NCBI RefSeq assembly: GCF_000515235.1
Contig: NZ_KI911558.1
Location: 809,662 to 873,661 of the forward strand
From: Synechococcus sp. CC9616
GTDB lineage: Bacteria; Cyanobacteriota; Cyanobacteriia; PCC-6307; Cyanobiaceae
Length of the DNA: 64,000 nucleotides
Direction: 5' to 3'
A program made the position numbers and the translations under genes. Below the pieces are notes generated by a model that saw nothing but the letters and a program-made list of their open reading frames with translations, had not been told where the DNA came from and ran no database searches. This document shows, piece after piece, positions 9,934 to 19,842 of this stretch (positions are counted from its first letter, which is position 1; each line of letters begins with the position of its first letter).

Positions 9934-10796
9934 ATGCACTGCTGATCCTTCCGGCTCTGCTGCTCATCGCCATCGTGTTCGGCTATCCAATGATTCGCTA
10001 TGGATGGCTGAGCTTCCACGCCGATTCCGTCCTCACCGGGTTGATCCCCGTGCCGAACGGAGGAGCCAACTGGCAGCGATTACTCGGGGATGCACGGTTC
10101 TGGCAGGACACGCTGCAGACGGGGCGTTTTGCGCTGATCTCCGTTGGTCTCGAACTGCTTCTGGCCCTGGCAATTGCCCTGCTTCTCGATCAGCGCTGGC
10201 GAGGGCGAGGTGCGGTACGCGCCCTCACCCTTCTGCCCTGGGCTCTTCCCACAACGATGATGGCCCTCGGCTGGCGCTGGATTTTCAATACCCCCTACGG
10301 ACCGCTGGAACAGCTGGCCAAGGCGCTCGGGATGCCGGCTCTGAATCTGCTCGCTGATCCCAGCTGGGCATGGATTGCCACCGTCACGGCCGACGTTTGG
10401 AAAACAACCCCCTTCATCACACTCATCCTCCTGGCCGGATTGCAGACAATCCCCGCTGATCTGTTCGAGGCCTTTCGCCTGGAGGGAGGCCGACCCATGC
10501 AGGCTCTTCGGGACATCACCCTGCCATTACTGGTGCCCTACATCCTGCTCAGCCTTCTTTTTCGGCTGGCCCAGGCCTTCGGTGTCTTCGATCTGATCCA
10601 AGTGCTCACCGGAGGCGGACCGGCGGGCAGCACGGAAAGCCTGGCCCTCTATGCCTATCTGAATGCCATGCGTTTCCTCGATTTCGGATACAGCGCCACC
10701 GTGATGCTTGGTGGCTTCCTGCTGCTCACGATCTTCATCGTGCTGGCCGGTCTCATCCTCAGGGCAACACGGGTGATCAACCCGGTTGAACCATGA
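9930..10796 (+). CDS. ggtC: Sugar ABC transporter permease (GgtC-like)
   Basis: A 288-aa MalF-type inner-membrane permease with about six hydrophobic segments. The EAA loop that contacts the ATPase is visible as DLFEAFRLEGGRPMQALRDITLPLL (about 183-207, EAA-x3-G-x9-IxLP consensus). It overlaps the genes on both sides by 4 nt. It is expected to pair with the next permease to form the translocation channel for glucosylglycerol and related sugars. Confidence 0.85.
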   Translation: MNALLILPALLLIAIVFGYPMIRYGWLSFHADSVLTGLIPVPNGGANWQRLLGDARFWQDTLQTGRFALISVGLELLLALAIALLLDQRWRGRGAVRALTLLPWALPTTMMALGWRWIFNTPYGPLEQLAKALGMPALNLLADPSWAWIATVTADVWKTTPFITLILLAGLQTIPADLFEAFRLEGGRPMQALRDITLPLLVPYILLSLLFRLAQAFGVFDLIQVLTGGGPAGSTESLALYAYLNAMRFLDFGYSATVMLGGFLLLTIFIVLAGLILRATRVINPVEP

Positions 10797-11608
10797 CGCA
10801 ACGTCGAATCTGGATCCTGCTCCTGCTGGCGTGGTCCCTCTCCCCCATGCTCTGGCAGCTGATCAGCTCCTTCAGCAGTGATGAAGCCCTCATCTCAGCC
10901 GGGATCTCGGTTGAACAGCGCTGGACCCTGCAGCACTACAGAGACTTGTTTATGAGCGACCCTCCGTTCTGGAGGTATCTGATCAACAGCACGGTCGTGG
11001 CCACGGAGACCACGCTGCTCACCCTGCTGCTGGCCTTACCGGCCGCTTACACCCTTGCCCGTCTGCCTGCTGGATGGCGGCGCGGCAGCCGATTGCTGAT
11101 CACGGCCGCTGCTCTATTTCCCTACGTCTTGCTCTTCCTGGCTCTGCTTGAAATCGCCAGGGCTTTTCAGCTCGGGAACAATCTTCTGGCCCTCGCTCTT
11201 CCCTACGCAGCCCTGTCGATGCCTCTGGCTCTGCTGTTGCTGAGTGCCGCGTTTGAGGGCTTGCCAAATGACCTTGAAGATGCGGCGCAACTGGAAGGCC
11301 TGACACTGATCCAGCGCTTGCGCTGGGTCTTGATTCCCTTGATCGCCCCAGCCTCGGCCAGCACCGCGATTCTGGTGTTTCTGTTCGCCTGGAATGAATA
11401 CCCAATCGCGCTCACCTGGATCAGCGAGGCGAACCTGCTCACACTGCCGGTTGCAGTGGCGAGGATTGCCGGTTCGTCGATCTACTCCATCCCTTACGGG
11501 GCCTACGCCGCTGCCACAGTGCTGGGGTCCATTCCGCTGCTGATGCTTGTTCTGATCTTCCAGAAGCAGATCGTCTCCGGCCTGACCAATGGAGCGATCA
11601 AGGGATGA
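10793..11608 (+). CDS. ggtD: Sugar ABC transporter permease (GgtD-like)
   Basis: A 271-aa MalG-type permease with about six transmembrane segments. The EAA motif appears as DLEDAAQLEGLTLIQRLRWVLIPL (about 160-183). Both ends overlap neighbouring genes by 4 nt. It is the second half of the heterodimeric permease predicted for compatible-solute uptake. Confidence 0.85.
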   Translation: MTQRRIWILLLLAWSLSPMLWQLISSFSSDEALISAGISVEQRWTLQHYRDLFMSDPPFWRYLINSTVVATETTLLTLLLALPAAYTLARLPAGWRRGSRLLITAAALFPYVLLFLALLEIARAFQLGNNLLALALPYAALSMPLALLLLSAAFEGLPNDLEDAAQLEGLTLIQRLRWVLIPLIAPASASTAILVFLFAWNEYPIALTWISEANLLTLPVAVARIAGSSIYSIPYGAYAAATVLGSIPLLMLVLIFQKQIVSGLTNGAIKG

Positions 11609-12573
11609 CCGTTGAACTGCAGGGCATTGGACGACGTTTTGGCGAACGCTGGATCCTTCAACAACTCGATCTGAAAGTGGGACAAGGGGAGTGCGTCGCT
11701 CTCCTTGGTGCAAGCGGCTGCGGCAAAAGCACAGCACTGCGCCTGATCGCTGGACTGGATCAACCTGATCGCGGGCATCTGCTGATCGAAGGGGAACCCA
11801 TGGATCGTGTTCCGGCACGACAGAGACGCATCGGCATGGTGTTTCAGAGCTATGCCCTGTTCCCCCATCTCACGGTTCGGGGCAACCTCGATCTCGGCCT
11901 AAGGCTGCGCGGCGGTCCGGTTCAGGACAGGCAGCAGCGGATCGAGGCCATGCTGGATGTGGTGCAGCTGCGTGAGCTGGCGGAACAACGACCGGCCCAG
12001 CTGTCCGGTGGCCAAAGACAGCGGGTGGCCTTGGCGAGGGCTCTGCTCAGGGACCCACGGGTGTTTCTGCTGGATGAACCGATGAGCAACCTCGATGCTC
12101 AGCTGCGCGACGAACTCAGGCCTGAACTGAAGCGATTGATCCTGGACGGACCTCAACCGGTCATCTACGTCACCCATGACCAGGTGGAAGCCATGGCGCT
12201 GGCCGATCGAATCGCTGTGATGCGACACGGCCGCATCGAGCAGATCGGAACACCACAGGAGCTCTACGACACGCCCTCCACGACCTACGTCGCTCAGTTC
12301 ATTGGACGACCGCCCATGAACCTGATCAACATGGATGACAACAGCGTCATCGGCGTCCGACCGGAACACCTGAACCTTGATGACGCTGGCATGGACTGCC
12401 GCGTGCTCAACCGTGAATGGCATGGAGCCAGCCAGCAACTGTTACTGGACAGTCAGCACGGCAACCTGCGCATGATCTGCGATGGAGGAGTGAGCCTTGG
12501 GGACTCGATTCGTGTGAGCTGGCCGTCACAGCGTGAGCACCGATTCAACGCATCCAACGGTCGTCGACAGTGA
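11605..12573 (+). CDS. ggtA: Sugar ABC transporter ATP-binding protein (GgtA-like)
   Basis: A 322-aa MalK/UgpC-type ATPase. Walker A is GASGCGKS (about residues 35-42), the signature [15 protein letters not shown] (about 133), Walker [18 protein letters not shown] and the switch His VTHDQ. A C-terminal TOBE-like regulatory domain contains [10 protein letters not shown]. It is somewhat shorter than typical MalK (about 370 aa), so the regulatory domain is compact. It is the last gene of the ggpS-ggt operon. In Synechocystis ggtA lies apart from ggtBCD, so the fully linked arrangement is notable. Confidence 0.88.
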   Translation: MTVELQGIGRRFGERWILQQLDLKVGQGECVALLGASGCGKSTALRLIAGLDQPDRGHLLIEGEPMDRVPARQRRIGMVFQSYALFPHLTVRGNLDLGLRLRGGPVQDRQQRIEAMLDVVQLRELAEQRPAQLSGGQRQRVALARALLRDPRVFLLDEPMSNLDAQLRDELRPELKRLILDGPQPVIYVTHDQVEAMALADRIAVMRHGRIEQIGTPQELYDTPSTTYVAQFIGRPPMNLINMDDNSVIGVRPEHLNLDDAGMDCRVLNREWHGASQQLLLDSQHGNLRMICDGGVSLGDSIRVSWPSQREHRFNASNGRRQ

Positions 12574-12708
12574 CGCGAGCTGCCACACCCTCAAGCCAGA
12601 CCAGCAAGTCAGACCAGTGCTTTATCAAGCTGTTGAAGGGAGCTGGTGTAGCGCATCACATCCAAGCAGTCTCTTACTCGCTGAAATGGGCCAACATGCA
12701 CGAGTGCC

Positions 12709-12888
12709 ATGGCTTCGCTGTTGTGGAGGAACCGCGGTGACGTGTTGATTTGCCTGGTGATTCAGAGCACGCTGATCCTGACAGGGGTGTCATTTCAGTA
12801 CCTGGGCGACAGCGTGATCACGGGTTTTCGATGGGATCACCAACCAAGCAACGCGCCAATCCGCAAAACGGGCATCACCGTTGAATAA
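12709..12888 (+). CDS. Small membrane protein, 59 aa, unknown
   Basis: An ATG-to-TAA frame of 59 codons with GC-rich, gene-like codon use, in the gap after the ggt operon. The translation begins MASLLWRNRGDVLICLVIQ and has one hydrophobic segment (about residues 12-32) and a polar tail ending RKTGITVE. No clear Shine-Dalgarno precedes it. I do not recognise the family. Placement between the osmolyte operon and pstS gives no functional hint. Confidence 0.45.
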   Translation: MASLLWRNRGDVLICLVIQSTLILTGVSFQYLGDSVITGFRWDHQPSNAPIRKTGITVE

Positions 12889-12890
12889 CA

Positions 12891-12964
12891 CAATCAACGT
12901 GATTAATAGAAGCATCGATAAGGATCAATGGTCTCCCATCATCGTGGTGTCAATTAACGTGATT
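12891..12964 (+). repeat. Direct repeat pair upstream of the phosphate-binding gene
   Basis: CAATCAACGTGATT (12891-12904) and CAATTAACGTGATT (12951-12964) match at 13 of 14 positions and start exactly 60 bp apart. A shorter partial copy, TGACGTGAT, lies at 12974-12982. They may be binding sites for a regulator of the downstream pstS-like gene. Confidence 0.4.
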
Positions 12965-13027
12965 TCCAAGGAATGACGTGATGCCACACAACGAGGATCT
13001 GTAAACAAAATCTGTCGTCACTGGTGC

Positions 13028-13057
13028 GATTACCGCCCCTTAACCCAGGTCGATCCG
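13028..13057 (+). promoter_or_regulatory. Candidate weak Pho box (PhoB/SphR site)
   Basis: Cyanobacterial Pho boxes are 8-mers like CTTAACCT repeated every 11 bp. Here GATTACCG, CTTAACCC and TCGATCCG start at 13028, 13039 and 13050, exactly 11 bp apart. Only the middle unit is a strong match (7 of 8). It would lie just before the first in-frame ATG of pstS, which implies either a downstream true start or a chance match. Confidence 0.3.
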
Positions 13058-13066
13058 CTGCTGCTC

Positions 13067-14134
13067 ATGATTGGAGGACTCCCTCCCGGACTGATGGGAT
13101 CCAGCCCTGTGCTTCGTCCAGCACTCGCCGTCACAGCCTGCCTCAGCACTGTGATTGGACTGAGTGCCGGCATCAGCTTTGCCTCCAGCACGATCAAGAT
13201 CAGTGGCTCCAGCACGGTTTATCCGATCACGCAGGCCGCGATCAAAGGTTTTCAGTCCACATCAGACGGCAAAAACGTCCAATTTGCCCTCAGTGAAACG
13301 GGATCCAGCGCAGGTCTGCGTCAGTTCTGCAACGGCAACATTCCGCTTGCGAACGCGTCCAGACCGATTTCCAGCAAAGAGCTGAAGCGTTGTTCAAACA
13401 ATGGCATTCATTTCATCGAATTACCGATTGCATTTGATGCCATCACTGTGGTGGTGAATCCAGCCAACAATTGGGCCAATTCAATGACAGTCGGCGAGTT
13501 GTCGAGGCTGTGGAACAAACAAGCCCAGGACAAGGTGAACACATGGAATCAGGTTAATCTGGACTACCCGGCAAGCGCGATCAAGCTCTGCGGTCCTGGC
13601 AAACAGTCTGGAACATTCGATGTCTTCAACAAGACAATCAACGGATCAAAGAAAAACTCCCGAACAGATTACTTTGCCAGCGAAGATGACAACGACCTTG
13701 TAAAATTTGTGGCCTCTAACAAGGAAGCATTAGCATACTTTGGCTATTCCTATTACAAAAACAACACCTCTCGACTAAAAGCCGTCAAAATCGCCAACTC
13801 AAAAGGCATGCCTACCTCGCCTTCGGTGAAGACTGTTCAGAATGAAAAGTATCAACCATTATCCCGGCCGTTGTTTTTATACGTCAACGACAAACAACTA
13901 CGAAGCAACAAAGCCTTCAGAACATTCATCTCCTACTACTTGCGAAATCTTGCAAAATTAGTCAAAAAAAGCAATTACATCCCTCTGCCTGATTCAACGT
14001 ACCGGCTGGTGGATTCAAAGATGTATCGCCACATCCTTGGAACCTCCTTCGGAGGCGATCTTCCCGTCGGCCTGACCATTGGCCAAGCCATCGATCGCAG
14101 TTTTGACCAACACAAAACAAAAGATCACCGCTGA
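13067..14134 (+). CDS. Phosphate-binding periplasmic protein (PstS/SphX family)
   Basis: A periplasmic solute-binding protein for phosphate. After a signal peptide ending near ISFASS the mature protein opens with IKISGSSTVYPITQA, and the second binding loop is SETGSSAGLRQFC; later GKQSGTFDVF supplies further ligand contacts. These blocks identify the SphX-like branch of PstS. The frame allows ATG at 13067 (355 aa), ATG at 13094, or GTG at 13109; the last two give a more compact signal peptide. The second half uses AT-richer codons than the first. It is unlinked from pstB. Confidence 0.9.
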   Translation: MIGGLPPGLMGSSPVLRPALAVTACLSTVIGLSAGISFASSTIKISGSSTVYPITQAAIKGFQSTSDGKNVQFALSETGSSAGLRQFCNGNIPLANASRPISSKELKRCSNNGIHFIELPIAFDAITVVVNPANNWANSMTVGELSRLWNKQAQDKVNTWNQVNLDYPASAIKLCGPGKQSGTFDVFNKTINGSKKNSRTDYFASEDDNDLVKFVASNKEALAYFGYSYYKNNTSRLKAVKIANSKGMPTSPSVKTVQNEKYQPLSRPLFLYVNDKQLRSNKAFRTFISYYLRNLAKLVKKSNYIPLPDSTYRLVDSKMYRHILGTSFGGDLPVGLTIGQAIDRSFDQHKTKDHR

Positions 14135-14152
14135 TCCAAGTCAGTCAACGGC

Positions 14153-15223
14153 TCAGAGCATCCGCTTTAACAATTCAGCATGGGCTGATGCCCTGCTTCG
14201 AATGGCTTCGACGACCTGTGGATCAGCAGGCTGATCCACAGCCTGCCGCCACTGCATCAACAAGCCGTCCTGATCGGGGAGATCCTCCAGAGAGGTGCAC
14301 GGCACACCCGCCATGTCGGCCGCAGCCGACACCTTCGGGTCGTAACTCAGAGCGGCCATGGGGCAGCACACCAACCTGGCCAGGATGAGCGCGTGAAGGC
14401 GCATCGGCAGCACGAGTCGGGCGTCTTGAACGGTGTCAACCACAGCCTGCAATCCATCAGGGACCACGGTGCAGCTACGAGCCAGAAGGTCCGGAGGAAC
14501 CAACCCCCGCTGCGCCAGTGAGTCCAGCAATGAGGCGTCCTGATGCTGATGGAACGCAAGCCAGCGAACCGGTGCATCCAACTCGCAGGCCAGGATCGCC
14601 AGGGCCTGGAGCAACTGCCGCCAGTTGTCGTCCCGCAACAGGGACGTGGGTCTCCAGCTCAGGACCAGAGCTCGTCCCCCGATCCAGGCACGGCATGGCA
14701 GTTGCCAGACGGGATCAGGAGCCATCTGCATCGGCAGCGACGGAGCCCACTGACGCGCCCGCTCCAGTGAACGGGCATCCCGCCACGATGCGCCACTGCA
14801 GAAGGGCAGGACAAGCCTCACCATCAGACGGCTGATGGGACGCCTGAGCGGGCCGAGCCCCTGTCCCCAGAGGATCACAGTGCGGCCCTGCAGACGTGCC
14901 ACCACGATCAGCAACAGGTAATACACCAGGCTGCGGACGCTGGTGCTGTCCTGCAGCAGGCTGCCCCCGCCCAGAACAAGCGCCCTCACGCTGCTGATGC
15001 TTCGAAGCACCGAGCGCAGTGAGCGTCGGTTCACGATCGACGCATCCGGCGCCAATCGTTGAATGGCCGACGCATCTCTCGCCGTGATCAGTGGTCTGAC
15101 GCTCTCCGGCAGCTCCTGCAGCAGAACCTGCAGCAAGGCGTCATCGCCGAGGTTGTCCTCCCCGTAGTAACCGCAGAGCAACACATCGGGAGTTCCCGTT
15201 ATCCCGACGCCCATGGCCTTCAT
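14153..15223 (-). CDS. csaB: Polysaccharide pyruvyl transferase CsaB
   Basis: The 356-aa protein matches the CsaB family, which transfers pyruvate from PEP to cell-surface polysaccharide and so creates anchoring sites for SLH-domain surface or outer-membrane proteins. The N-terminal GYYGEDNLGDDALLQ and the GGGSLLQD loop are the family signatures; the C-terminal half shows VLPMRLHALILA and SYDPKV, which form the donor site in the GT-B-like fold. It converges on the pstS-like gene with only 18 bases between stop codons. Confidence 0.9.
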   Translation of the reverse strand: MKAMGVGITGTPDVLLCGYYGEDNLGDDALLQVLLQELPESVRPLITARDASAIQRLAPDASIVNRRSLRSVLRSISSVRALVLGGGSLLQDSTSVRSLVYYLLLIVVARLQGRTVILWGQGLGPLRRPISRLMVRLVLPFCSGASWRDARSLERARQWAPSLPMQMAPDPVWQLPCRAWIGGRALVLSWRPTSLLRDDNWRQLLQALAILACELDAPVRWLAFHQHQDASLLDSLAQRGLVPPDLLARSCTVVPDGLQAVVDTVQDARLVLPMRLHALILARLVCCPMAALSYDPKVSAAADMAGVPCTSLEDLPDQDGLLMQWRQAVDQPADPQVVEAIRSRASAHAELLKRML

Positions 15224-15285
15224 TGCACTGCCGTCATGATCGGTTGTGGCGCGTTCCTAGGCTGATCCTTGCAGTCAAGGTCTGC

Positions 15286-15561
15286 GTGCACGTCCTGTCG
15301 CTGGGCACCTGGTGGATCCACATCGCCTCCGTGATCGAGTGGTGCCTGGCGATCGTGTTACTTGAGCGGCGCGGGCTGCGGGGAATGGCGCTGGCGATGC
15401 TTCCTGCCCTTGTTAGCGCCATGGCCGCCTGCACCTGGCATCTGTTTGACAACAGCGAAGCCCTGCGTGGGCTTGTGGTGCTTCAAGCCGGCTTCACCCT
15501 TGTCGGCAACACGACTCTGGCGGTCGCTGCACTGCAGCTGAAACGTCAGGAGGCCAGTTGA
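15286..15561 (+). CDS. DUF2499 membrane protein
   Basis: A small integral membrane protein of about 91 aa. The N-terminus LSLGTWWIHIASVIEW is the DUF2499 hallmark found in cyanobacteria and plastids. Three hydrophobic segments are predicted. I chose GTG at 15286 because it has AAGG just upstream and gives the family N-terminus; the open frame extends to 15223. It is separated by one base from a DUF3593 gene, a conserved pairing in cyanobacteria. Function unknown; a photosynthetic-membrane role is only a guess. Confidence 0.8.
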   Translation: MHVLSLGTWWIHIASVIEWCLAIVLLERRGLRGMALAMLPALVSAMAACTWHLFDNSEALRGLVVLQAGFTLVGNTTLAVAALQLKRQEAS

Positions 15562-15562
15562 C

Positions 15563-15874
15563 ATGGGATTTGATCTCGCTGCAATTGATCCCGCACCACT
15601 GTTCGCCTTATCGCTGATTCCCTATCTGTTTTTCCTCTACTGGGCAAGACAGTGCAGCAGCATCCCGAAGGCAGCTCTGCTTGGGTTTCAACTGACTCTC
15701 CTGTTTGTGGTCGTGACCATTGCCGCTGCTGTGATCGCACTGCGCTGCTGCGATGCGGAACTTGTGGACATCGATGTCCTGCATGGAGGAGCGGAAGCGT
15801 TTCTCACCCTCGGCAATGCGGTTTTGGTGTGGGGACTGTTGCGACGCAAACCGGAAGAAGTGAACAACTCTTAA
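15563..15874 (+). CDS. DUF3593 membrane protein
   Basis: A 103-aa hydrophobic protein with about three membrane segments and the family block PYLFFLYWARQC near residues 20-31. DUF3593 proteins are restricted to oxygenic phototrophs and commonly neighbour DUF2499, as here. It begins 2 bases after the DUF2499 gene, and the next plus-strand gene is psaK, which suggests a thylakoid-associated transcription unit. Molecular role unknown. Confidence 0.82.
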   Translation: MGFDLAAIDPAPLFALSLIPYLFFLYWARQCSSIPKAALLGFQLTLLFVVVTIAAAVIALRCCDAELVDIDVLHGGAEAFLTLGNAVLVWGLLRRKPEEVNNS

Positions 15875-15922
15875 GAGAGTCGGGCGCAGCAACGCTGAAC
15901 CCAGATGATGGAGCGTCGCTCC

Positions 15923-16189
15923 ATGGCTTGCATGCTGACCCCCCTCTTTGCCATTGCTCCCGCAACTCTTTCCTGGTCTCCCAAAGTCGCCTTGGTGATG
16001 ATCGTGTGCAACGTGATCGCCATCGGCGTCGGCAAGGCCACGATTAAGCATCCCAACGAAGGCGCTCAACTCCCCAATCCCGCTTTCTTTGGTGGTATGG
16101 GACACGCTGCCCTGCTGGGCACCACCAGCCTCGGACACATCATCGGCATCGGCGCCATCCAGGGCCTGGCTGCACGAGGAATTCTCTGA
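15923..16189 (+). CDS. psaK: Photosystem I reaction centre subunit PsaK (subunit X)
   Basis: PsaK is a peripheral two-helix thylakoid subunit of photosystem I that binds chlorophyll and helps antenna coupling. The sequence has a short lumenal N-terminus, first helix WSPKVALVMIVCNVIAIGVG, a positively charged stroma loop (KATIKHPNEG) and a second helix around ALLGTTSLGHIIGIGAI, matching PsaK. GGAG at 15910-15913 lies 9 bases before the ATG at 15923 (88 aa); an alternative ATG at 15932 gives 85 aa. Confidence 0.93.
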   Translation: MACMLTPLFAIAPATLSWSPKVALVMIVCNVIAIGVGKATIKHPNEGAQLPNPAFFGGMGHAALLGTTSLGHIIGIGAIQGLAARGIL

Positions 16190-16207
16190 GATCACGCCCA
16201 ATCAGGG

Positions 16208-16235
16208 AGGTTGCCGGGATCGTTCCCTGCAACCT
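16208..16235. terminator. Hairpin between convergent psaK and dxs
   Basis: AGGTTGC pairs with GCAACCT (7 bp); one mismatch then GGGA with TCCC continues the stem around a TCGT loop. It lies 18 bases after the psaK stop and in the gap with convergent dxs, fitting a bidirectional transcript end, although no T-run follows. Confidence 0.45.
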
Positions 16236-16268
16236 TCCACTTGGCTGACTTAGCTCACAGACGCTGAG

Positions 16269-18194
16269 TCAGACCAGACCGACCTGCTTCTGACCGAGCT
16301 CCAGAGGTGCTCGAAGATCGAAGTGTTCGAGGATGCGATCCGACATCTGAGGTGGCGTCAGGCCCAGGTTGTCCTTGCTCTGCTGTGGCGTGGCATGGTC
16401 GACCAGCTGATCTGGAATGCCTATGCGAAGCATTTCCACAGTGATCGCCTCGTCTGAAAGGGATTCAAGAACAGCCGAACCGAATCCACCAGCTAAAGCA
16501 CCCTCCTCCATGGTGACAACCCTGCCGATTCGACGGGCCAGAGGGTGAATCAGGGCCTGATCCAAAGGCCGCAGGAAACGGGCATTGATCACCGTGGCAG
16601 ACAATCCCGCCTCCTCCAGCAGGGTGGCCGTCGCCAGAGCCGGATGGACCATGGCTCCATAGGCAACAAGCAAGAGATCATCCCCTTCTCGGAGCAACTC
16701 GCCCCGTCCGATCGGCAGCGATTCCCAGCCCTCCTCCATCAACGGCACACCGATTCCGGATCCACGGGGAATTCGCAGTGCTGCCGGGCCGTCATGGTCG
16801 AGACAGGTGACCAGCATGCGCTGCAGTTCGGCCTCATCCTTCGGAGCCATCACCGTGAAGTTCGGGATCGCTCGCATGTAACTGATGTCGTACTGCCCTT
16901 GGTGGGTTGGACCATCGGCACCAACGATGCCGGCCCGGTCCAGAACGAAGGTCACCGGCAGCTTCTGTATGCCCACATCGTGGATCAACTGATCGAAGGC
17001 CCTCTGCAGGAACGTGCTGTAGATCGCCACGACTGGACGAAGCCCCTCACAGGCCATGCCAGCCGCCAGTGTCACCGCATGCTGCTCGGCGATCCCGACA
17101 TCGACGTATTGACTGGGGATGGCTTTCTGCAGCAGATCCAAACCGGTTCCGGTGGCCATGGCCGCCGTAATTCCCACAACCCGGCTGTCCTGCTCGCACA
17201 GCTTCACCAGGGATTGACCGAAGACCTTGCTGTAACTGGGCGGTTTGGGTGTTTTGGAGGGAATCGCCTTGCCGGTGTTCAGGTCGAAAGCCGATTGCGC
17301 GTGGTATCCCACCTGATCGGCTTCGGCGTAGGGATACCCCTTCCCTTTCGTTGTGACGACGTGCACCAGCACCGGGCCGCCATCACGATGGGCTGCTTCA
17401 AAGGTGCGTTTCATCTCGGCGATGTCGTGACCATCGATCGGACCCATGTATGTGAATCCGAGCTCCTCGAACACCGCACCGACCTTGGGAACAGCCAGAC
17501 GACGCATGCTGTCTTTGAGGCGGTTCAACTCAGCTGGTAACTCACCGCCCATGAAAGGCAGATGGCGCACACTCTCCTCAACGCTGCCGGAAAGAAACTG
17601 CATCGGGGGGCTGAGTCGCATCCGATTGAGATGGTTCGACAGCGCTCCGACAGGTGGAGAGATCGACATGTCGTTGTCGTTGAGCACCACCACCAGAGGC
17701 GTGTGGGGCAAATGACCGGCGTGATTGATCGCCTCGAGAGCCATGCCGCCGGTGAGAGCTCCATCTCCGATCACCGCAACGCAACGAAAATCCTCCCCGC
17801 GCTGATCCCTGGCCATCGCCATCCCAAGGGCCGCCGAGATTGAGGTGCTGGCATGGCCCGCACCGAAATGATCGAACTTGCTTTCGCTGCGCTTGAGATA
17901 TCCCGCCACACCGCTTTGTTGCCGGAGGGTGTTGAACGTGCCAAAACGTCCGGTGATCAGTTTGTGCGGGTAGGCCTGGTGACCCACATCCCAGACCACA
18001 CGATCCTTGTCCAGATCAAGGGTCTGATAAAGCGCAAGCGTGAGTTCCACCACACCGAGTCCAGGTCCGAGGTGGCCACCGCTGGTGGACACCACCTCCA
18101 GATGACGCTCCCTGATCTGACGCGCGACGTCTTCCAGCTCCGCGATGCTGAGACCATGCAGCTGATTCGGATGGGTCAGATCTCCGAGATGCAT
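16269..18194 (-). CDS. dxs: 1-deoxy-D-xylulose-5-phosphate synthase
   Basis: Dxs joins pyruvate and glyceraldehyde 3-phosphate with thiamine diphosphate, the first step of the MEP isoprenoid pathway that feeds carotenoids, chlorophyll phytol and quinones. The 641-aa protein begins [16 protein letters not shown]. It contains the TPP-binding GDG motif ([20 protein letters not shown]), the second-domain block [18 protein letters not shown] and the C-terminal transketolase domain. The in-frame extension up to 18350 overlaps ilvA and has no homologous look, so ATG at 18194 was chosen. The MEP gene ispG also lies in this window. Confidence 0.97.
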   Translation of the reverse strand: MHLGDLTHPNQLHGLSIAELEDVARQIRERHLEVVSTSGGHLGPGLGVVELTLALYQTLDLDKDRVVWDVGHQAYPHKLITGRFGTFNTLRQQSGVAGYLKRSESKFDHFGAGHASTSISAALGMAMARDQRGEDFRCVAVIGDGALTGGMALEAINHAGHLPHTPLVVVLNDNDMSISPPVGALSNHLNRMRLSPPMQFLSGSVEESVRHLPFMGGELPAELNRLKDSMRRLAVPKVGAVFEELGFTYMGPIDGHDIAEMKRTFEAAHRDGGPVLVHVVTTKGKGYPYAEADQVGYHAQSAFDLNTGKAIPSKTPKPPSYSKVFGQSLVKLCEQDSRVVGITAAMATGTGLDLLQKAIPSQYVDVGIAEQHAVTLAAGMACEGLRPVVAIYSTFLQRAFDQLIHDVGIQKLPVTFVLDRAGIVGADGPTHQGQYDISYMRAIPNFTVMAPKDEAELQRMLVTCLDHDGPAALRIPRGSGIGVPLMEEGWESLPIGRGELLREGDDLLLVAYGAMVHPALATATLLEEAGLSATVINARFLRPLDQALIHPLARRIGRVVTMEEGALAGGFGSAVLESLSDEAITVEMLRIGIPDQLVDHATPQQSKDNLGLTPPQMSDRILEHFDLRAPLELGQKQVGLV

Positions 18195-18274
18195 GCACCA
18201 CCCACTCCAACCCATGCAATCTACGGGGTCCATCCCGCTGCCAGATGGCCTATGGCCATGAAGAGAATGGAGGG

Positions 18275-19804
18275 ATGACCGATTATCTGCAGAGAGTCCT
18301 GCGTGCCCGTGTCTATGACGTGGCCCGGGAGACGCCACTCGACTTCGCACCCAACCTCAGCCGGAGGCTGAACAACAGCATCTGGTTGAAGCGAGAGGAT
18401 CTTCAACCGGTCTTCTCCTTCAAGCTCCGCGGGGCCTACAACCGCATGAGCAAGCTCTCGTCGGACGAGCTCGCCCGCGGTGTGATTGCTTCAAGCGCCG
18501 GGAACCATGCCCAGGGTGTGGCCCTCAGTGCCAAGCGTCTCGGCTGTCGTGCCGTGATTGTGATGCCTGCAACGACTCCAGAGGTCAAGGTGCGCGCCGT
18601 GCGGGCCCTTGAGGGGGAAGTTGTTCTGCATGGAGAGACCTATGACGAATCATCGGCAGAAGCGGAACGGCGCTGCCGCGAGGAAGGGCTCACCTACATC
18701 CACCCTTTCGATGATCCCGAGGTGATCGCGGGCCAGGGAACCATCGGTCTGGAGATCATGCGCCAGTGCGATCAACCGCCGCGTGCCATCTACTTGGCTG
18801 TTGGGGGCGGTGGCTTGATCAGCGGTGTGGCCTCCTACGTGAAAAGTCTCTGGCCGGATGTGGAGCTGATCGGAGTGGAACCGGAAGATGCCGCGGCGAT
18901 GACGCGCTCGTTGGAAGCAGGGGAGAGGATTGAACTCAATCAGGTGGGGTTGTTCGCCGACGGGGTGGCTGTGCGACGGGTGGGTGTTGAAACCTTCGCT
19001 TTGGCCCAGCGTTATGTGGACCGGATGATCACCGTCGACACCGACGCCATCTGCGCCGCGATCAAAGACGTGTTCGAAGACACGCGATCGATCCTGGAAC
19101 CGGCCGGAGCCCTTGCGGTGGCTGGTCTGAAGCGGGATGTGGCGGAGCGACATCTCGATCAGCAGCACCTGGTGGCCGTGGCCTGTGGCGCCAACATGAA
19201 TTTCGACCGTCTGCGGTTCATTTCCGAACGGGCTGAACTCGGCGAGGAACGAGAAGCGATGCTTGCGGTGGAGATCCCTGAGCGGCCAGGGAGTCTCAGG
19301 GATTTGTGTGAAGAACTGAGAGACCGAAGCCTCACGGAATTCAGCTACCGGATGACGGAAGGTGCACGGGCCCAGATCTTCATCGGTGTTCAGATCCGCG
19401 GTGTGCAGGACAGGGTTGAGCTGGTGCAGAGCCTCACAAGTCGGGGATTTCCCTGCCAGGACCTCAGCGACAACGAATTTGCCGTCGTGCACCTGCGTCA
19501 CATGGTGGGCGGCCGCCTGCCGGCATCAGCACGTCAAACCCCATCTGTCGACTGCCAGGAACTGCTTTACCGATTCGAGTTTCCGGAACGCCCTGGTGCC
19601 CTGATGACCTTCGTCAGCGCCCTGCACCCCGACTGGAGCATCAGCATCTTTCATTACCGCAATCACGGCTCCGACACGGGTCGAATCGTGGTGGGTGTTC
19701 TCGTGCCGGAGGCTGGACGAACGGAATGGACCCGCTTCCTCGACGAACTGGGTTACCCGAGTTGGGACGAAACGGAGAATCAGGCGTACCACCTGTTCCT
19801 TTAG
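18275..19804 (+). CDS. ilvA: Threonine ammonia-lyase (biosynthetic)
   Basis: IlvA converts threonine to 2-oxobutanoate, the committed step to isoleucine. The PLP-binding Lys lies in [11 protein letters not shown], followed by [14 protein letters not shown], the phosphate-binding glycine loop GGGGLISG and, later, the serine-type cofactor site near ACGANMNF. The 509-aa length includes two C-terminal ACT-like regulatory domains (each beginning with an ERPGxL block), so feedback control by isoleucine is expected from the family. ATG at 18275 gives the family N-terminus; GGAGG lies unusually close to it. Confidence 0.96.
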   Translation: MTDYLQRVLRARVYDVARETPLDFAPNLSRRLNNSIWLKREDLQPVFSFKLRGAYNRMSKLSSDELARGVIASSAGNHAQGVALSAKRLGCRAVIVMPATTPEVKVRAVRALEGEVVLHGETYDESSAEAERRCREEGLTYIHPFDDPEVIAGQGTIGLEIMRQCDQPPRAIYLAVGGGGLISGVASYVKSLWPDVELIGVEPEDAAAMTRSLEAGERIELNQVGLFADGVAVRRVGVETFALAQRYVDRMITVDTDAICAAIKDVFEDTRSILEPAGALAVAGLKRDVAERHLDQQHLVAVACGANMNFDRLRFISERAELGEEREAMLAVEIPERPGSLRDLCEELRDRSLTEFSYRMTEGARAQIFIGVQIRGVQDRVELVQSLTSRGFPCQDLSDNEFAVVHLRHMVGGRLPASARQTPSVDCQELLYRFEFPERPGALMTFVSALHPDWSISIFHYRNHGSDTGRIVVGVLVPEAGRTEWTRFLDELGYPSWDETENQAYHLFL

Positions 19805-19842
19805 GGATTGAGGCGGTACCTTGATGCATCACGAGGGTTGTG

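Noticed and set aside
16545..17540. A 331-codon plus-strand open frame opposite dxs
   Set aside because: Antisense to conserved dxs TPP and transketolase motifs; no independent support.
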